Assembly (NCBI GenBank): GCA_933207985.1
Contig: OW240913.1
Location: 354,877,554-354,941,553, forward strand
Reading direction: 5' to 3'
Source of the DNA: Pelobates cultripes
Lineage: Eukaryota > Chordata > Amphibia > Anura > Pelobatidae
Length of the DNA: 64,000 nt
Positions within the stretch are counted from its first letter, which is position 1, and the number at the start of each line of letters is the position of its first letter. The notes under the pieces were generated by a model, which saw nothing but the letters and a program-made list of their open reading frames with translations, made no database searches and was not told the origin of the DNA. The translations under genes and the position numbers were made by a program. Below, piece by piece: positions 23,411-35,153 of the stretch.

Positions 23411-25000
23411 TATATGCTCTATGTATGAATTGGTATGAAGACACAGCCTCACTATATGCTCTATGTATGAATTGGTCTGAAGACGCCATCTCAGTGTGTG
23501 TCCAGTATATGCTCTATGTATGAGTTACTGTGAGGACACGGCCTCAGTATATGTGTCTGTGACGAGAGAAATCTCGCCACATTGCATTGGAGAAGCCTGG
23601 TTGCTCGCCTACTGCCTTTGGACTATGGCCCCCATGTTAAAAGACTTTGTTTCGCCTGCAGAAAAGCTTTATTCGTGCTTTTCTGCCTTGTTCGGTAGAT
23701 TCAATCTACCAAACAACCGCACGAATGACTGGACCACCTGGGAGCTGGAGTGTGCCGGCAATTAGCCTCCCTGAAGCTGCGGTTAACCGCAGCTTAATTG
23801 ACGAATGCTGGGTGGCCGCCATTCATATCACGAACACGAGGTCGCGGCCATTTTAAACATGCGAATGCACAGCGGATGTTCGACGCTTAATTCATGGAAC
23901 TAAAATCGGACACAGTTTTGCGCGAACACCGCTGACCTCCCTTCTTGTTCGGTGAAAGTGCACGAACGGCCCGGTGTTCGGTAGTTTTGCTTGTATGTGT
24001 TATACCCCAGATAGGAATCCCATGGAGCTCATTCGCATGAAACTGACTGTGTAAAGACTTTAGCTCCATGGCGATTAAACTGTATTCGTGTGGTCTGAGC
24101 GCCATTTACTTAATAATGTGCGCTCAGACCTGAGCTATCTGAGGATATGTTAAATGTATGCTTTTAATGTTATGTGTCTCACATACTGTATTTTAATAGT
24201 AATTCCTGTGTTAGTATCCCCACGTGCATAATGGCGATTTGCCTTTGTCTTGGGAGATAATTGAATTACTTCTCAATTATCTCCAAGGCAGAGGGGAGGA
24301 AGCCAGGATGCATTGTGGGAATACAATGTGACTGTGTGTCCTATTTGGCTACTTGTCTGTCCCTTGTCACAGTCTCCCATTTGGTCCCCTAGGGGAGTGT
24401 CCACCAGGTGGGAGACCTGCATAAATACTGGGCAGGTAGCCCTCATTAAACAGACCACTGCTTGACCCACAACACAGAGCCTTGTCTCGTCTTTGGGGGG
24501 GATTTACTGAATGCTGATAGAGACTGATTGCTAGGAATGTAAGCCGCTTGGATGCTTTGCCTATTTGTCTGCTAGCAGCGATTCGTATGGTTCCAGTTCG
24601 TGTGTTTGGAGTGCTATATTGAATGCCGTTCGGGAGTTTGGAGCATTCACTTATTGGCGGTTTGTGAGTTTGGTGTTTTACAATAGCTGTGCCTGCATCT
24701 CTGGAAAGGGGGACGATCGCCTAAACGGTTTTTACCCCTTGTGTGCAAAACGGTCCGTTACAGTATCCACTATATGCTCTATGTATGAATTGGTCTGAAG
24801 ACGCCGTCTCAGTGTGTGTCCAGTATATGCTCTATGTATGAGTTACTATGAGGACACGGCCTCAGAATAAGTATCCACTATATGCTGTGTGTATGAGTTA
24901 TGAGGACATCACCTCAGTATATATATATCTCCACTATATGCTCTATGTAAGAGTTACTATGAGGACACAGCCTAAGTATATGTATAGGTCTTTCCAGTCC
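23411..25000. repeat. 42-56-bp minisatellite interrupted by a solo LTR
   Basis: Units begin TATATGCTCTATGTATGA and alternate ATTGGTCTGAAGACGCC with GTTACTGTGAGGACACGG variants. Three units lie before 23557 and about four after 24763. Confidence 0.85.
23558..24762 (+). repeat. Solo LTR of the 2397-6546 family
   Basis: 1205 bp, from TGTGACGAGAGAAATCTCG to GGTCCGTTACA, homologous to both LTRs at 2397-6546 but in the opposite orientation. Flanking pentamers are GTGTC and GTATC, one mismatch from a perfect duplication. It has a TATA-like GCATAAATACTGG at about 24419 and an ATTAAA signal at about 24445. No internal region remains, so it arose by LTR-LTR recombination. Confidence 0.9.
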
Positions 25001-26540
25001 ACAGACCATTCTACCAGGTTTACTATTTCAGGTAAAATTCACCTGCTACCAGAACAATAGAGGAAATCCCTGAACAGGTAGTTCCATTATGGACCTCTCG
25101 TCTGATATTCATGGGGATTCTTCTAGGTGTCCTTATATCTGGAATTTGCAACCAATGTGGACTTTAAATGGTGATTCATCCTGCATAATATAAGGTAATG
25201 TAGCTTGTTGATGACAAACATTTGACTGATACGTTTTACGTGGTCCCTGTACCTAGATCGGTATAAATTATGGTCACTCCTAACATTGCATTGATTTAAT
25301 ACTTGTAGATTATATGCTTGGTTTGGTGTTGATATGTTGCAGATAAAACCAACTGCTTATTCTCACCATAGGCTCTGCCATAAGTACTTCATCACTATCT
25401 GAAGATAAGGTAAGAGTAAGTATGAGGCTGTTTGTTTTAATGAGGATAACTGAATATCTTCTACTATCCTGCTTATTAGGTCTGTTGCCACAATCTATCA
25501 GGTGCCTATTGCATATCTCCTACTCAGGTTGCACAACAGTCTCTAATAAATTTGATTATGCTGTTTGGCATAATCTGTACTATTTACAATATGTTTATCT
25601 TTGAATGTAGGTACTGACGTGGTTGGCCTACATTGCCTACTTATAATTTAGTAGTTGCCACAAATTCTACGGTTTATACAGATATTTCTTTATTTTCCTC
25701 AACTAATCTGTATATGATTCTTTTTGCCTTTGCCTAGTAATGTTATTGGTTTATACCTCTCCTGTAACTGATCATTACTGTATCAATTCATCCACGGTGT
25801 GTGGTATTTTTGTGAGTCTGATTTTGCAATATATATTCATTGTTGCAGTGTTTTTATAACCAGCTCTTATTTCTCTAATAGGCTCTGCCTCTTTCTGACA
25901 AGCAGATATTGATTTGTTTCCTGTATCTACAGGTAAGTAGTTCACTAGGCAAGAGACGCAATGTGAATTGTCTTTAATAAATACATCCAGTAAGTAGTAG
26001 GAGTCTCGGTGTAATTCTCCCCCTGTTTAATAGCATGGTGTGACTGTTCTCATCCAACAGTGTCTGATTGTTCCAGTATGGTTTCTGGAAGTTAAGCCTT
26101 TGTCATGATTTGATGATGCCATCCATTTGGTTTTAAATTTATATCAGAGAAGGACATTATCCTTTCTTGTTGACATAATAGATCTATAATTTCTAAACTG
26201 TGTCTGGGTTTCATAGAGGTTCTCTAGCCTTGTTCCTTTTCTAGACTAGGCTATCAGAGCCTTAATTCCTATCTGACACACTATATTTATTCAGGATATT
26301 TCAGATATTGAATGCCAGGAGGTTGCTGACCTTGCAGCCTCTAGGGTAAATTATCTTGTCTGAGCAGATTTTATGACAATTTCCTATAGATTCTTGTTTG
26401 GCTTTGTAAAGTCTTCTAAGATTTATACAGCTCAATAATGGTTTTATAGCTATTAGCTGTTTTTGAACTCTGTCCCTCCCTCCATATATACTGCTTGGGT
26501 ATTCCCCATGAGTTAATGCTGCCATGAAGAATGGTCAGGA
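25001..26540. other. AT-rich interior of the composite element
   Basis: No transposase or other coding segment recognised. Confidence 0.4.
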
Positions 26541-26544
26541 AAGT

Positions 26545-26811
26545 GGAAAATTGTTTCATACTTACCGTAATTTTCTTTTGCTGTTAATTATTCATGGCAG
26601 CATTACGTTCCCACCCATATACTATAAGAGTTGTGAAGCTAGTTACAAAGACTGCCTGATGGGAAGGGGTAGGATCTATTTATACCAGTTTCAAAGTTCT
26701 ATTTCCTGTCCTTTCTGCTGTGAGGGGAGGAGCTAACCCATGAGTAAATGCTGCCATGAATAATTATCAGGAAAAGAAAATTACGGTAAGTATGAAACAA
26801 TTTTCCTTAAT
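26545..26811. mobile_element. Foldback MITE with about 60-bp inverted ends
   Basis: GGAAAATTGTTTCATACTTA opens the left end; TAAGTATGAAACAATTTTCC closes the right. The pairing continues through CCGTAATTTTCTTTT and AATTATTCATGGCAGCAT with about two mismatches. Confidence 0.8.
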
Positions 26812-26846
26812 AGTTGTTCAGACCATTTTTAATCAAACAGTATGCA

Positions 26847-27484
26847 CAGGGACGTATTAGCCGCAAGGCAAACAAGGCATTTGCCTTGGGCGGCATTTTT
26901 TTCAGGGCGCAGCAAAAAACGCCACCCCCCAAATGCCCAGTTAGCTTTGCGGCTAACAGACATGCCGAGCGGGCTGGGCGGCGCTGGCTGCTGTGCGGGC
27001 GGCTGGCGAGGGAGCTGTTCCTCTGAGCGGTCTGCTCAGCTCCCTCGCGCGCCGCCCGCAGAGTGAGGCTGGGAACCAGAATATGACGTCATCTTCCGGC
27101 TCCCAGCCTCACTCTGCGGCGCACGAGGGAGCTGAGCAGACCGCTCAGAGGAAGAGCTCCCTCGCCAGCCCCCCGCACAGCAGCCAGCGCCGCCCAGCCC
27201 GACCGGCAGCCACTGGACCACCAGGGAGAGAGAGACCCCCCCCAGCACTCCCAAAGGTAAGGAGGTTGGGGGGTTTAAATTAAAAAAAAGTTAATGTGTG
27301 TGTGTGTTTGTGTCTGACTGTGTGTTTGTGTCTGTGTGACCGTGTGTGTGTGTGTTTGACTGTGTGTGTGTGTGTATTTAGAAGGTGGGGCGGGGGGGAA
27401 GGGTTGGGTGGAGGTGGCGCGGGGGGAGGGAGGTGCCTGAGTTTTGTCCTGCCTAGGGCAGCACAAAACCAGGATACACCACTG
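26847..27484. mobile_element. hAT-like non-autonomous element, 638 bp, 8-bp duplication
   Basis: Left end CAGGGACGTATTAGCC and right end GGATACACCACTG are imperfect inverted repeats, flanked on both sides by AGTATGCA (26839-26846, 27485-27492). The interior has a strong GC-rich hairpin (GGCGAGGGAGCTGTTCCTC at about 27006 against GAGGAAGAGCTCCCTCGCC at about 27149) and a GTGTGTTTGTGTCTG microsatellite. No transposase. Confidence 0.85.
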
Positions 27485-27966
27485 AGTATGCAGTAATAAA
27501 TTATTCCCTATATTTGTTACAGAACCGGCTGGGATTGCTGCAAATAAACTCCCGGTTCTGTTTGAAAATGCCTTTTGTATGCTGTGCTGGAATTCTCCTA
27601 TTTCATGTACATAGAAACTGATTAATATAGAAGTACATAATTGTTTTCACATAATATAACTAGTGGGGATGTCTCCTGCAATAGAAAGAGTACTAAAGGA
27701 ATGTGGAGCAGGATGCTATCAACAACACAACACACGATACATTATTATTATTATTATTATGTAATTATCTATAAAACCATGACTGTATCTAGTACTGTAA
27801 TCACTAAAACACAGACTTACTGGTTTTTGGATGTAAATATACTCAGAACACAGTACATTGTACATTCAGATTTTTTTTAGGGAACAATTTATGCCAAAGT
27901 ATAGAGTGAATATAAAAGACATGTAGCCACTGTCTATTTTTGTAACAGTTCATTATCTGTTATTAA

Positions 27967-28265
27967 AGGGACACCATAGGCACCCAGGCCATCCTTTCAT
28001 TGAAGTGGTCTGGGTGCAATGTAGAAGGTCCCTTAACTTTCTTTAAGAAACAGCAATAATTACCTGCTAGGGTTTAATCCACCTCTAGTAGCTGTCTACC
28101 ATGTGCATTAGATCTTCCCAGCCAGCTGATGTTGGCATAGGAGGAGATCCCAAGCCAGCTCCAACCCAGCTAAATTACAAAAGGGTTTTTAACCCCTTCT
28201 GTGTCACGGGGGGACGTCTTAACAGAGCGGGAAGCTATAGTGCCAGGTAAAACTATAGAATCCCT
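27967..28265. mobile_element. TTAA MITE, family D, short copy
   Basis: AGGGACACCATAGGCACCC to a GAATCCCT end, flanked by TTAA (27963-27966 and 28266-28269). It carries the CATTGAAGTGGTCTGGGTGC hairpin partner. Confidence 0.7.
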
Positions 28266-28711
28266 TTAAACTGAGTTTTCATTTCAATAACGAAGACACT
28301 TTTTTTTCTGGTGAACAAGAAGCTGAACTGAATTTAATGAAAGATGATGTGTAGTAAATTCCTGTATAATTAGTGGTAGTCCTTTTAGTTACCAAACTAT
28401 TATTAAATGCCTATGAGTCCCAACCATTGAGCCCCCTAGAGAGAAGTATTTTGTTTTGTGCTACATTATACGCTTCATACTGTTTTAACTAGAATCCTGT
28501 AAAACAAAGTTACCCAACATGTTCACAAATAGAGAAAAGAATGAAAATAAAATATAGTAATAAAATCCTTTATGGCGCCTACTTTTCACATTGAGAAAGC
28601 AAATCTTAAAAGGGAAGTATCACTTCAGGAAGCTGCACCACTGAATAGAAAACTGAAAGACAGGTATAGCATACGTTAATCTTTTATTCATGTCATGCTG
28701 CATTTTCTCTT

Positions 28712-28870
28712 ATTATTATTATTATTACTACTACTATCATTTATATAGCTCCAACACATTCCGTTACCACTACACAAGTTTCACAAGGATTTAACAGGAA
28801 AAGAAATAAGAGGTTATTGAAGATCCTGCTTACATGTATACGAAAGATTGAAATTATAAAGTGAAATTTG
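28712..28870 (-). repeat. Dispersed repeat, inverse of the 19785 family
   Basis: An (ATT)n run is followed by TTTATATAGC(T)CCAACACATTCCG, the reverse of the CGGAATATGTTTGGCGC core at 19880. Confidence 0.5.
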
Positions 28871-28996
28871 AATCTAGGTCAGTCCAGGCAGAGCCAGCGC
28901 ACACTATGCAGAAACGTATCTCTCGTTCACTCTTTCTCTCTACATGCTGACAGACAGGTGCAGAGAGCAAAGCTTATAACAATGATTGACAAAGAG

Positions 28997-30486
28997 CAGT
29001 GGCATACTAAGGGGGAGGCAGTCTGCCCTGGGTGCCACTTAGTAGGGGGGGTGTCACTCAGGGGGTGCATCCCACCTGTCTGCTCCTCCTCTACCCCTAT
29101 TAAAAACCCAGTGTTTGGCCAGCTGTGCAGCGAGGGAGGCAGGGAGCACTTTACTTACAGTGCTATTTCTGCACAGCCCTTGCATGCCCTGCAATGAGCC
29201 GGCAGCCGGAATAAGACGTCCTCCAGGCATCGGCATCATTACAGGGTGCGTGAGGGACCTGTGCAGTAAGAGCACAGAGATCCCTGAAGGCAGCAGCCAA
29301 TGACTACCATGGAGAGGATCCACTCCAGCCCTCCCAGAGCAAGGTAGAGGGACTGGGTGATCCTCTCAATTACTAAATGTGTGTGTATCTCTGTGGTTAA
29401 GTGTGGTACGTGTTGTGATTCTGTAAGTGTGTGTGTGGGGGGTGGGGGGAGGGTCTGTGATTTTTAAGTCTCGGATTGTGTGTGTGTGTAATATATATAT
29501 AACACACGTCTGTGTGTATATAAAAAGTGTATGTGTTTAGTAGATAGCTCCCTAATTTGTTAACCTTAAATATGGCAATCCCACATTAGGATAACAAATA
29601 ATGTTATCTACTAAACAACTAAAATATTAAAATAAAGAAAATAGCTTTTTAAATTTTGATCTTTTAGCTGTTTAGTAGATAATTCACTATATTGGTGCCC
29701 TTAGGTGAGATTTCCATATTTAAAGATATGGAATGAGGGTGCTGCTTAGCAGACAGCACCATAAATATGGCAATCCCACATAAGGAGTTATCTGCTAAAC
29801 AAAGATCGACGTTAGGAGGTGTCAACCAGCCCAGAACAAGAAATCTGCATGGCAATGAATTCTATGCAAATTTGTTGTCTGATGCCAGGATGCTGGTGTC
29901 AGAGAGCCAATGGCTGCACATTACCTCACCCTCTGGGGAAAATCTTATGTGTCCCCCTATATATTGTTCCTAGAGTTGATACTGCTTCGAAGGGCCTGGT
30001 TGTGCCTTGCGGTGCTTTAACAGCGCGACCGGCTCTGCGTGTGTGTTTGTATATATGCATACATCTCAGCGTCTTGCCAAAACTACACACAAATTCACTC
30101 ACATGTATGCCATACAAAAACATTCTTGCATTAAAAACACAAACAATGCTCACTATACATTAAAAATATTACTCTGTCATTCCGTTAAAAAAAGAAAAAC
30201 GCACGCGCGCACACACACTGTGTCAAGGTGTGTTTCTGTGTGTCAGATTCATACACACAGATAAAAACACTGGCACATACAAACACAGACATACACTGGC
30301 ACATACAAACACACATACATACACTGGCACATACAAACACACATACATACACTTTGACAAACAGATACACACACACACACATAGTGTGTGTATCTGTGTG
30401 CCACTATGTGCCAGTGTGTGTGTGTGTATAACATTTTTTTTCAACTGGACCCGCCCCAGATACCAAATGCTCTACATACGCCCCTG
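28997..30486. mobile_element. hAT-like composite, about 1.5 kb
   Basis: The left end CAGTGGCATACTAAGG and right end CTACATACGCCCCTG are imperfect inverted repeats. Flanks ACAAAGAG and ACAGAAAG are similar but not identical, so the 8-bp duplication is probable, not certain. The interior contains CA/TG microsatellites and a 28-bp tandem array at 30266-30350 (CACTGGCACATACAAACACA). No transposase. Confidence 0.55.
30266..30350. repeat. 28-bp tandem array
   Basis: Three copies of a unit starting ACTGGCACATACAAACAC. Confidence 0.8.
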
Positions 30487-30682
30487 ACAGAAAGCCAATA
30501 TGGAGGAGATCAGTTCCAGGAGCTATCCTTGCACTCAGCAAGATAGAGTGAGTTAGAGTGGAGACATGTGGGTGTTTGGTACATGTGTGAAACTATTCAG
30601 AAGGTGTTTTCCTGATTCTTGAAAATGGAAAATAAATTGGTAATATTTCCTCACAAAGTATACTTTAAATTACTATCCTTAA

Positions 30683-31175
30683 AGGACCACTATAGTGCCA
30701 GGAAAACATACTCGTTTTCCTGGCACTATAGTGCCCTGAGGGTGCCCCCACCCTCAGGGACCCCCTCCCGCCCGGCTCTGGAAGGGGAAAGGGGTAAAAA
30801 CTTACCTTTTTCCAGCGCTGGGCGGAGAGCTCTCCTCCTTCTCTCCTCCTCCATTCCTCCTCCTGGGCTGAATGCGCACGCGCGGCAAGAGCTGCGCGCG
30901 CATTCAGCCCGTCGCATAGGAAAGCATTTACAATGCTTTCCTATGGACGCTGGCGTGCTCTCACTGTGAAAATCACAGTGAGAAGCACGCAAGCGCCTCT
31001 AGTGACTGTCAATGAGACAGCCACTAGAGGATTAGGGGGAAGGCTTAACCCATTCATAATTATAGCAGTTTCTCTGAAACTGCTATAATTATGAAAAAAT
31101 GGGTTAACCCTAGAAGGACCTGGCACCCAGACCACTTCATTAAGCTGAAGTGGTCTGGGTGCCTAGAGTGGTCCT
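30683..31175. mobile_element. TTAA MITE, family A, 493 bp
   Basis: Termini AGGACCACT/AGTGGTCCT flanked by TTAA (30679-30682, 31176-31179). Hairpins: CACTATAGTGCCAGGAAAAC with its inverse at the left end, AGCATTTACAATGCTTTCC in the middle, and TTATAGCAGTTTCTCTGAAA at the right. Confidence 0.85.
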
Positions 31176-31754
31176 TTAATTTTCACTTCAGAATAACCAG
31201 TAGAATAGGTTGAGATGAGTTACTGTCACAGTTTGTAGAAAACGTAAAATCCAAAACGCAATCTTCAAGATATATGTGGCAAGCTGGTAGGAAACCCTGC
31301 TACCAATATTAGTGCAGGAAATTTGTGAGTTAGTGGAAAGACAAAAACGTAGCAGGATTTCAAAGGTTAATGCAAGGAGCAGTTTGGCAGCATTATTTAA
31401 GGGGGATAGGTATTGTGACGGTCCAACCCTCTCTGACCATCTTGGGTTCCCTTTCTCCCAATAATCGTGAATAATCCTTCCAGGCAGAGTGTAGACACAA
31501 GCATAGCATAACCCCTCACACATGAGCCGAGGCTTAATGCTGAGTAGAGATCAGTTTAATGCCACACAAAGCAACAGTATTCATGCAGTGAAACCACTCC
31601 TGCTCTGAGGAAAACAAAATGACAGTAAAAAGGGTCAGACAGAGATTGAAAATATGACAGTCATTAAGGGTTTAAACTTGTGTTCTAAGAAGGGGGTCAA
31701 ACTAAGTCCATAAAACAGAGGGGGGTGGGGGGAGTTTCACAGGTATGTTTTATC

Positions 31755-31878
31755 ATTATTGGTTTTTATATAGCGTCAACTTATTCTGCATCACTTTACA
31801 ATATTATAAAAAGGGGGAGATTTAACAGTAAATGAGAATTAGAAAATGTTGATGAAGAGCCTGCTCAAAATAGCTTGC
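31755..31878 (-). repeat. Dispersed repeat, inverse of the 19785 family
   Basis: TTTTTATATAGCGTCAACTT then GAGCCTGCTCAAAATAGC, a diverged copy of the same family as 19785 and 28712. Confidence 0.45.
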
Positions 31879-31884
31879 AGTCTA

Positions 31885-32215
31885 GAGCAGGGGTTACCAA
31901 TACATTTTTCCTGTGGAACCCATTGACATCGTGCCCCACCCACTTTCCCCCACCAGTAAAATAAAAAAATTGTGCCTTTTTTTGTATGTGCCGGAGTGTG
32001 TATTTGTGTGTCAATGTGTATCTGACACACAGATACACACATACTCGTACATAGTGGCACACAGATACACACACAATGTGTGTGTGTGTGTGTGTATGTA
32101 TTTGTTTGTCAAAGCGTTTGTATCTGTGTGTATGAATCTGACACACAGAAACACACCTTGACACAGTGTGTGTGTGTGTGTGTGTGTTTTTCTTTTTTTA
32201 ACGGAATGGCAGAGA
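31885..32215. repeat. Inverted copy of the 30170-30440 CA/TG block with hAT-like left end
   Basis: Starts CAGGGGTTACCAATAC and ends in a segment (AATCTGACACACAGAAACAC then a TTTTTCTTTTTTTAACGGAA stretch) that is the reverse complement of 30180-30255. No matching right terminus or target duplication was found. Confidence 0.5.
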
Positions 32216-33238
32216 GTAATATGGAGGACATATAACTCACTCTACTTTCTTCAGGAGTTCAGAAACCTAGCTGCCTATAATTGCAGTAAGGATGTTCCAT
32301 GGATCAATAAATATTTCTGGAGAAAAAAAAACAAACAAACAACCATGATTCACAGAAGTTCTCATTCAAGAATGGCACAAAACAGGATACAAAGGATGCA
32401 AACCATACAAAGGCTCATTAAGCCATAGAATTGTGTGGTTTCTACGTAAGAACAAACAAAGAGGTTTTATTTGTATAACTGCAGGTGCAGCATTTATGTC
32501 CCAAAATAACCTCATTAAGGTGAAGTAATTTGGTGCTTAGACTGTCCCTTTAAGTTTTTAGCCATTAGTTCTTGATGATTTCCTAAAGTAATTTTGTTTA
32601 TCCAAGCTTATCTCGATGTGCTATTCACACTAGGTATGTACAAGTTACAAAGAAACCATTCGACTTTAGTTTATCCTACTATTTCTGCCAGAGGGGCCTG
32701 TAGCACATCATTTGGTTGTTTTCCAGAAAAATTAATCAAGATAAATGAATATCTGTGAGCAGCAACTCGCAGCACAACCCCAACACGAAGAATGGAAAGT
32801 CTGAATGTTTTCCTAGACAACAAACCCCTTATTTAGACCAACAAATAAGTTGGATAAAAAATTTTTTCCCCATTTACTTTTGATTCGCTTTTTTTTTTTG
32901 CGATCTGGAATTTATAAAGTGTTTTCATTGAAGCAAAGAAAAAAGTATAACAAATCATAAAAGCAAATAAAGTTATTCCTTTTAATCTGCGTTTTCTAAA
33001 AATAATAAATGTTTAAGCGGAAGTCACCAATTACATCATGTTTGGCTTCAGAAATGCCGTAACTAACTTTTCAAGCAATATTATTATTATTTAGAAATGG
33101 CTGTACTGCAATGGTTTGTTAAAAGGATGCAAATAAATAAATGCTAAATCTACTTTCACTAATAGAAAAGAAGCCTGCAATCTCTGAAAAGGGGCTCTCT
33201 CCGACAATCAAACGAAACCATTTAATGTTGTTTTTTGA
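32216..33238. other. TASP1 intron, no feature seen
   Basis: AT-rich. No repeat boundary or exon recognised. Confidence 0.4.
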
Positions 33239-33837
33239 CCATCTTTATTTCTGTCGTTGATGTCAAGGCGGTACAAGTAACAGGTTTCATATTAGAAGTT
33301 TAACTGTACATTGGCATCAATCAGTACCATAAGCAGGTTATCGCAGGTATATAAAGCAGCGAAACATCAACCATTTCCACTTTTCTTGTTATAGAGGTGT
33401 GTAGGTGCAGTTACCCCAACCCTTGGAAAGCCTAAACTCAGTGAAAAATTTCTCATGGGGTTGTGGTGAGGTGTGTGCATCCTTCGCGCTTGCCAGGGTG
33501 TGACTATAGTCTCATGAAAGATCGCTACAGGAGTGCACTGGTGTGTGTCGAGTGCGGGTCACCATACCCAGGGGCTGGTGTTCTTTACTCCAGGTTCTGT
33601 GTGGTGTCTAGGTGTCTAGCACCTTAATGGTACGTCTCAGGCATGGTCTATGGGTCTGGGCTTAGCTGGTCCGTATGTATGAGAAGTCTACTTTGTCTTA
33701 TATTTTAAAGAAAACGAGAGCAGACAGGAAGAAATGAAGAACAGATTCTGACAGAGGGAGAGAAGATGAATCGATTTAAAGAAAGGTAAGTTTGGCATGA
33801 CAGTGCCGCTTTAAGGTGTGCCGGTTGGAAGCCCATT

Positions 33838-34590
33838 GTGGCAAACTCCCCTTTTTACCCGAGTTTGCCACAAGCTCCTGAAGGAGCCTGCTTGCCAGCC
33901 TCCTGCCCACAGACTATGGGCCCTGCAGGGAAACCTGTAAAAGACTACCGAACTTGACCGACAGTTAGCACTGATTTCCCTGGAACGGTTTTGGGCATGG
34001 GGCCATGCTTGCGGTCGGTCAAAACTATGACTTCCAGGAAATTACTAAAGCCCCTGAACCGATCTGGGTGATTTTTGGATATGTTGTTCATAGGGTTGTG
34101 TGTGTTTTTAAGGTACTTTTTGGGGTTTCATAAAATTGTATGTTTTTTCTGTGCTTGGAGATAATTAGATTAGTACAGTTCCTAATTCAATTATCTCCCA
34201 AGCACAGAAGAGGGATTCTATTGTTTGTGTATGGGAGTGTCTCACTGTATGACTCTGTTTTTATTGGTTTGTTCACTTTGTGTCCCTGTGCGACACCTTG
34301 TTGGGAAACTTGCATAAAAGGCCAGTGTGCCTCCATTAAAATAGATTCCAGCTTACACTCCAAAACTGTGTGTCGTCCTGTTATTGGAGGGAAAGATGAT
34401 TTACTCTGGTGTCTGCTGTTCTAGCTTGCAGGTGATTCAACGGGGAAAGTCCTTGTAAGGACTAGAGCCAATTCCCCATTCGGCTCCAGGAAGGAGTGGT
34501 TCCAGGGCCCCAGTCAAGCCACAGCGACTGTGGGCAGAAGTGCTGCGGTTAGTCCCCTGTTCCAGCTAGGAAGCGGTCCTTTGGGCCACA
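33838..34590 (+). repeat. LTR-like block inside the LINE remnant
   Basis: Starts TGTGGCAAACTCCCC, folding with GAGTTTGCCACA, then follows the same order of landmarks as the solo LTR at 23558. These are a CAGACTATGGGCCC segment, an AGATAATT/AATTATCTCC hairpin, a TATA-like GCATAAAAGG at about 34313, then ATTAAA. The right end (about ...GGGCCACA) lacks a matching target duplication. Likely a related but distinct LTR family. Confidence 0.5.
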
Positions 34591-35153
34591 TGGGTTAGTG
34601 CTCTCTAGGGCCTGCATTGTGGACACCGTATACAAATCCCAGAGGGCATCGCCCCGTCATCCCCTCCAGTCCTCCGGCGTCCAGGCCATACCCTACGGTT
34701 AAAGTGTTTCTCGTGCTTGTCTCCCTGCAATCAGAGAGCATACAAACGTCCGCAGGTCTCAGGCAACCAGGTTGAAGTGTTAGAAAACGGGCAGGCAGAC
34801 AGTATGTCCGCTATCGTAAGTGGGTGGGAGTAGATCTAGCCCATAGCAGCCCTGCTTGGGGTCGCCTTACTCTTCTGGGCCAATTGGGCCTCCTCTGTGT
34901 TGCTGAGGCCTAGCCACAAGCTCTCCATGGATGTTGTGTGCTGCCTCTGTTGGTCTGGGTGGCACGTGCCAGTGGGCCATCGAAGATACAATTTGGAATT
35001 GTTACATGCGTCAGGCCGGTTGCCCGCAGGAAGTGTGGGACATCATTGGGCCAACGGATGATTTGCCAGTGATTGCCCACTTTGGCATGTAGGCTGAATT
35101 TATGTGACCATTACATATGATCCTCTTCTCTTGCAGGAGGCGAGTTATTGGTC

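Larger units (their letters stand above)
21798..26811. mobile_element. 5-kb palindrome-ended composite element
   Basis: The left arm (21798-21927: CCTGATAATTATTCATGGCA, then CTCCTCCCCTCACAGCAG and GGTATAAATAGATCC) recurs inverted at 26647-26772 with only about four differences. Between them lie a 97-bp minisatellite, a 53-bp minisatellite, a solo LTR and AT-rich DNA without transposase. The right arm belongs to a separate foldback at 26545-26811, so the unit may be one large non-autonomous transposon or two related insertions. A related body fragment is at 36640-36840. Confidence 0.55.
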
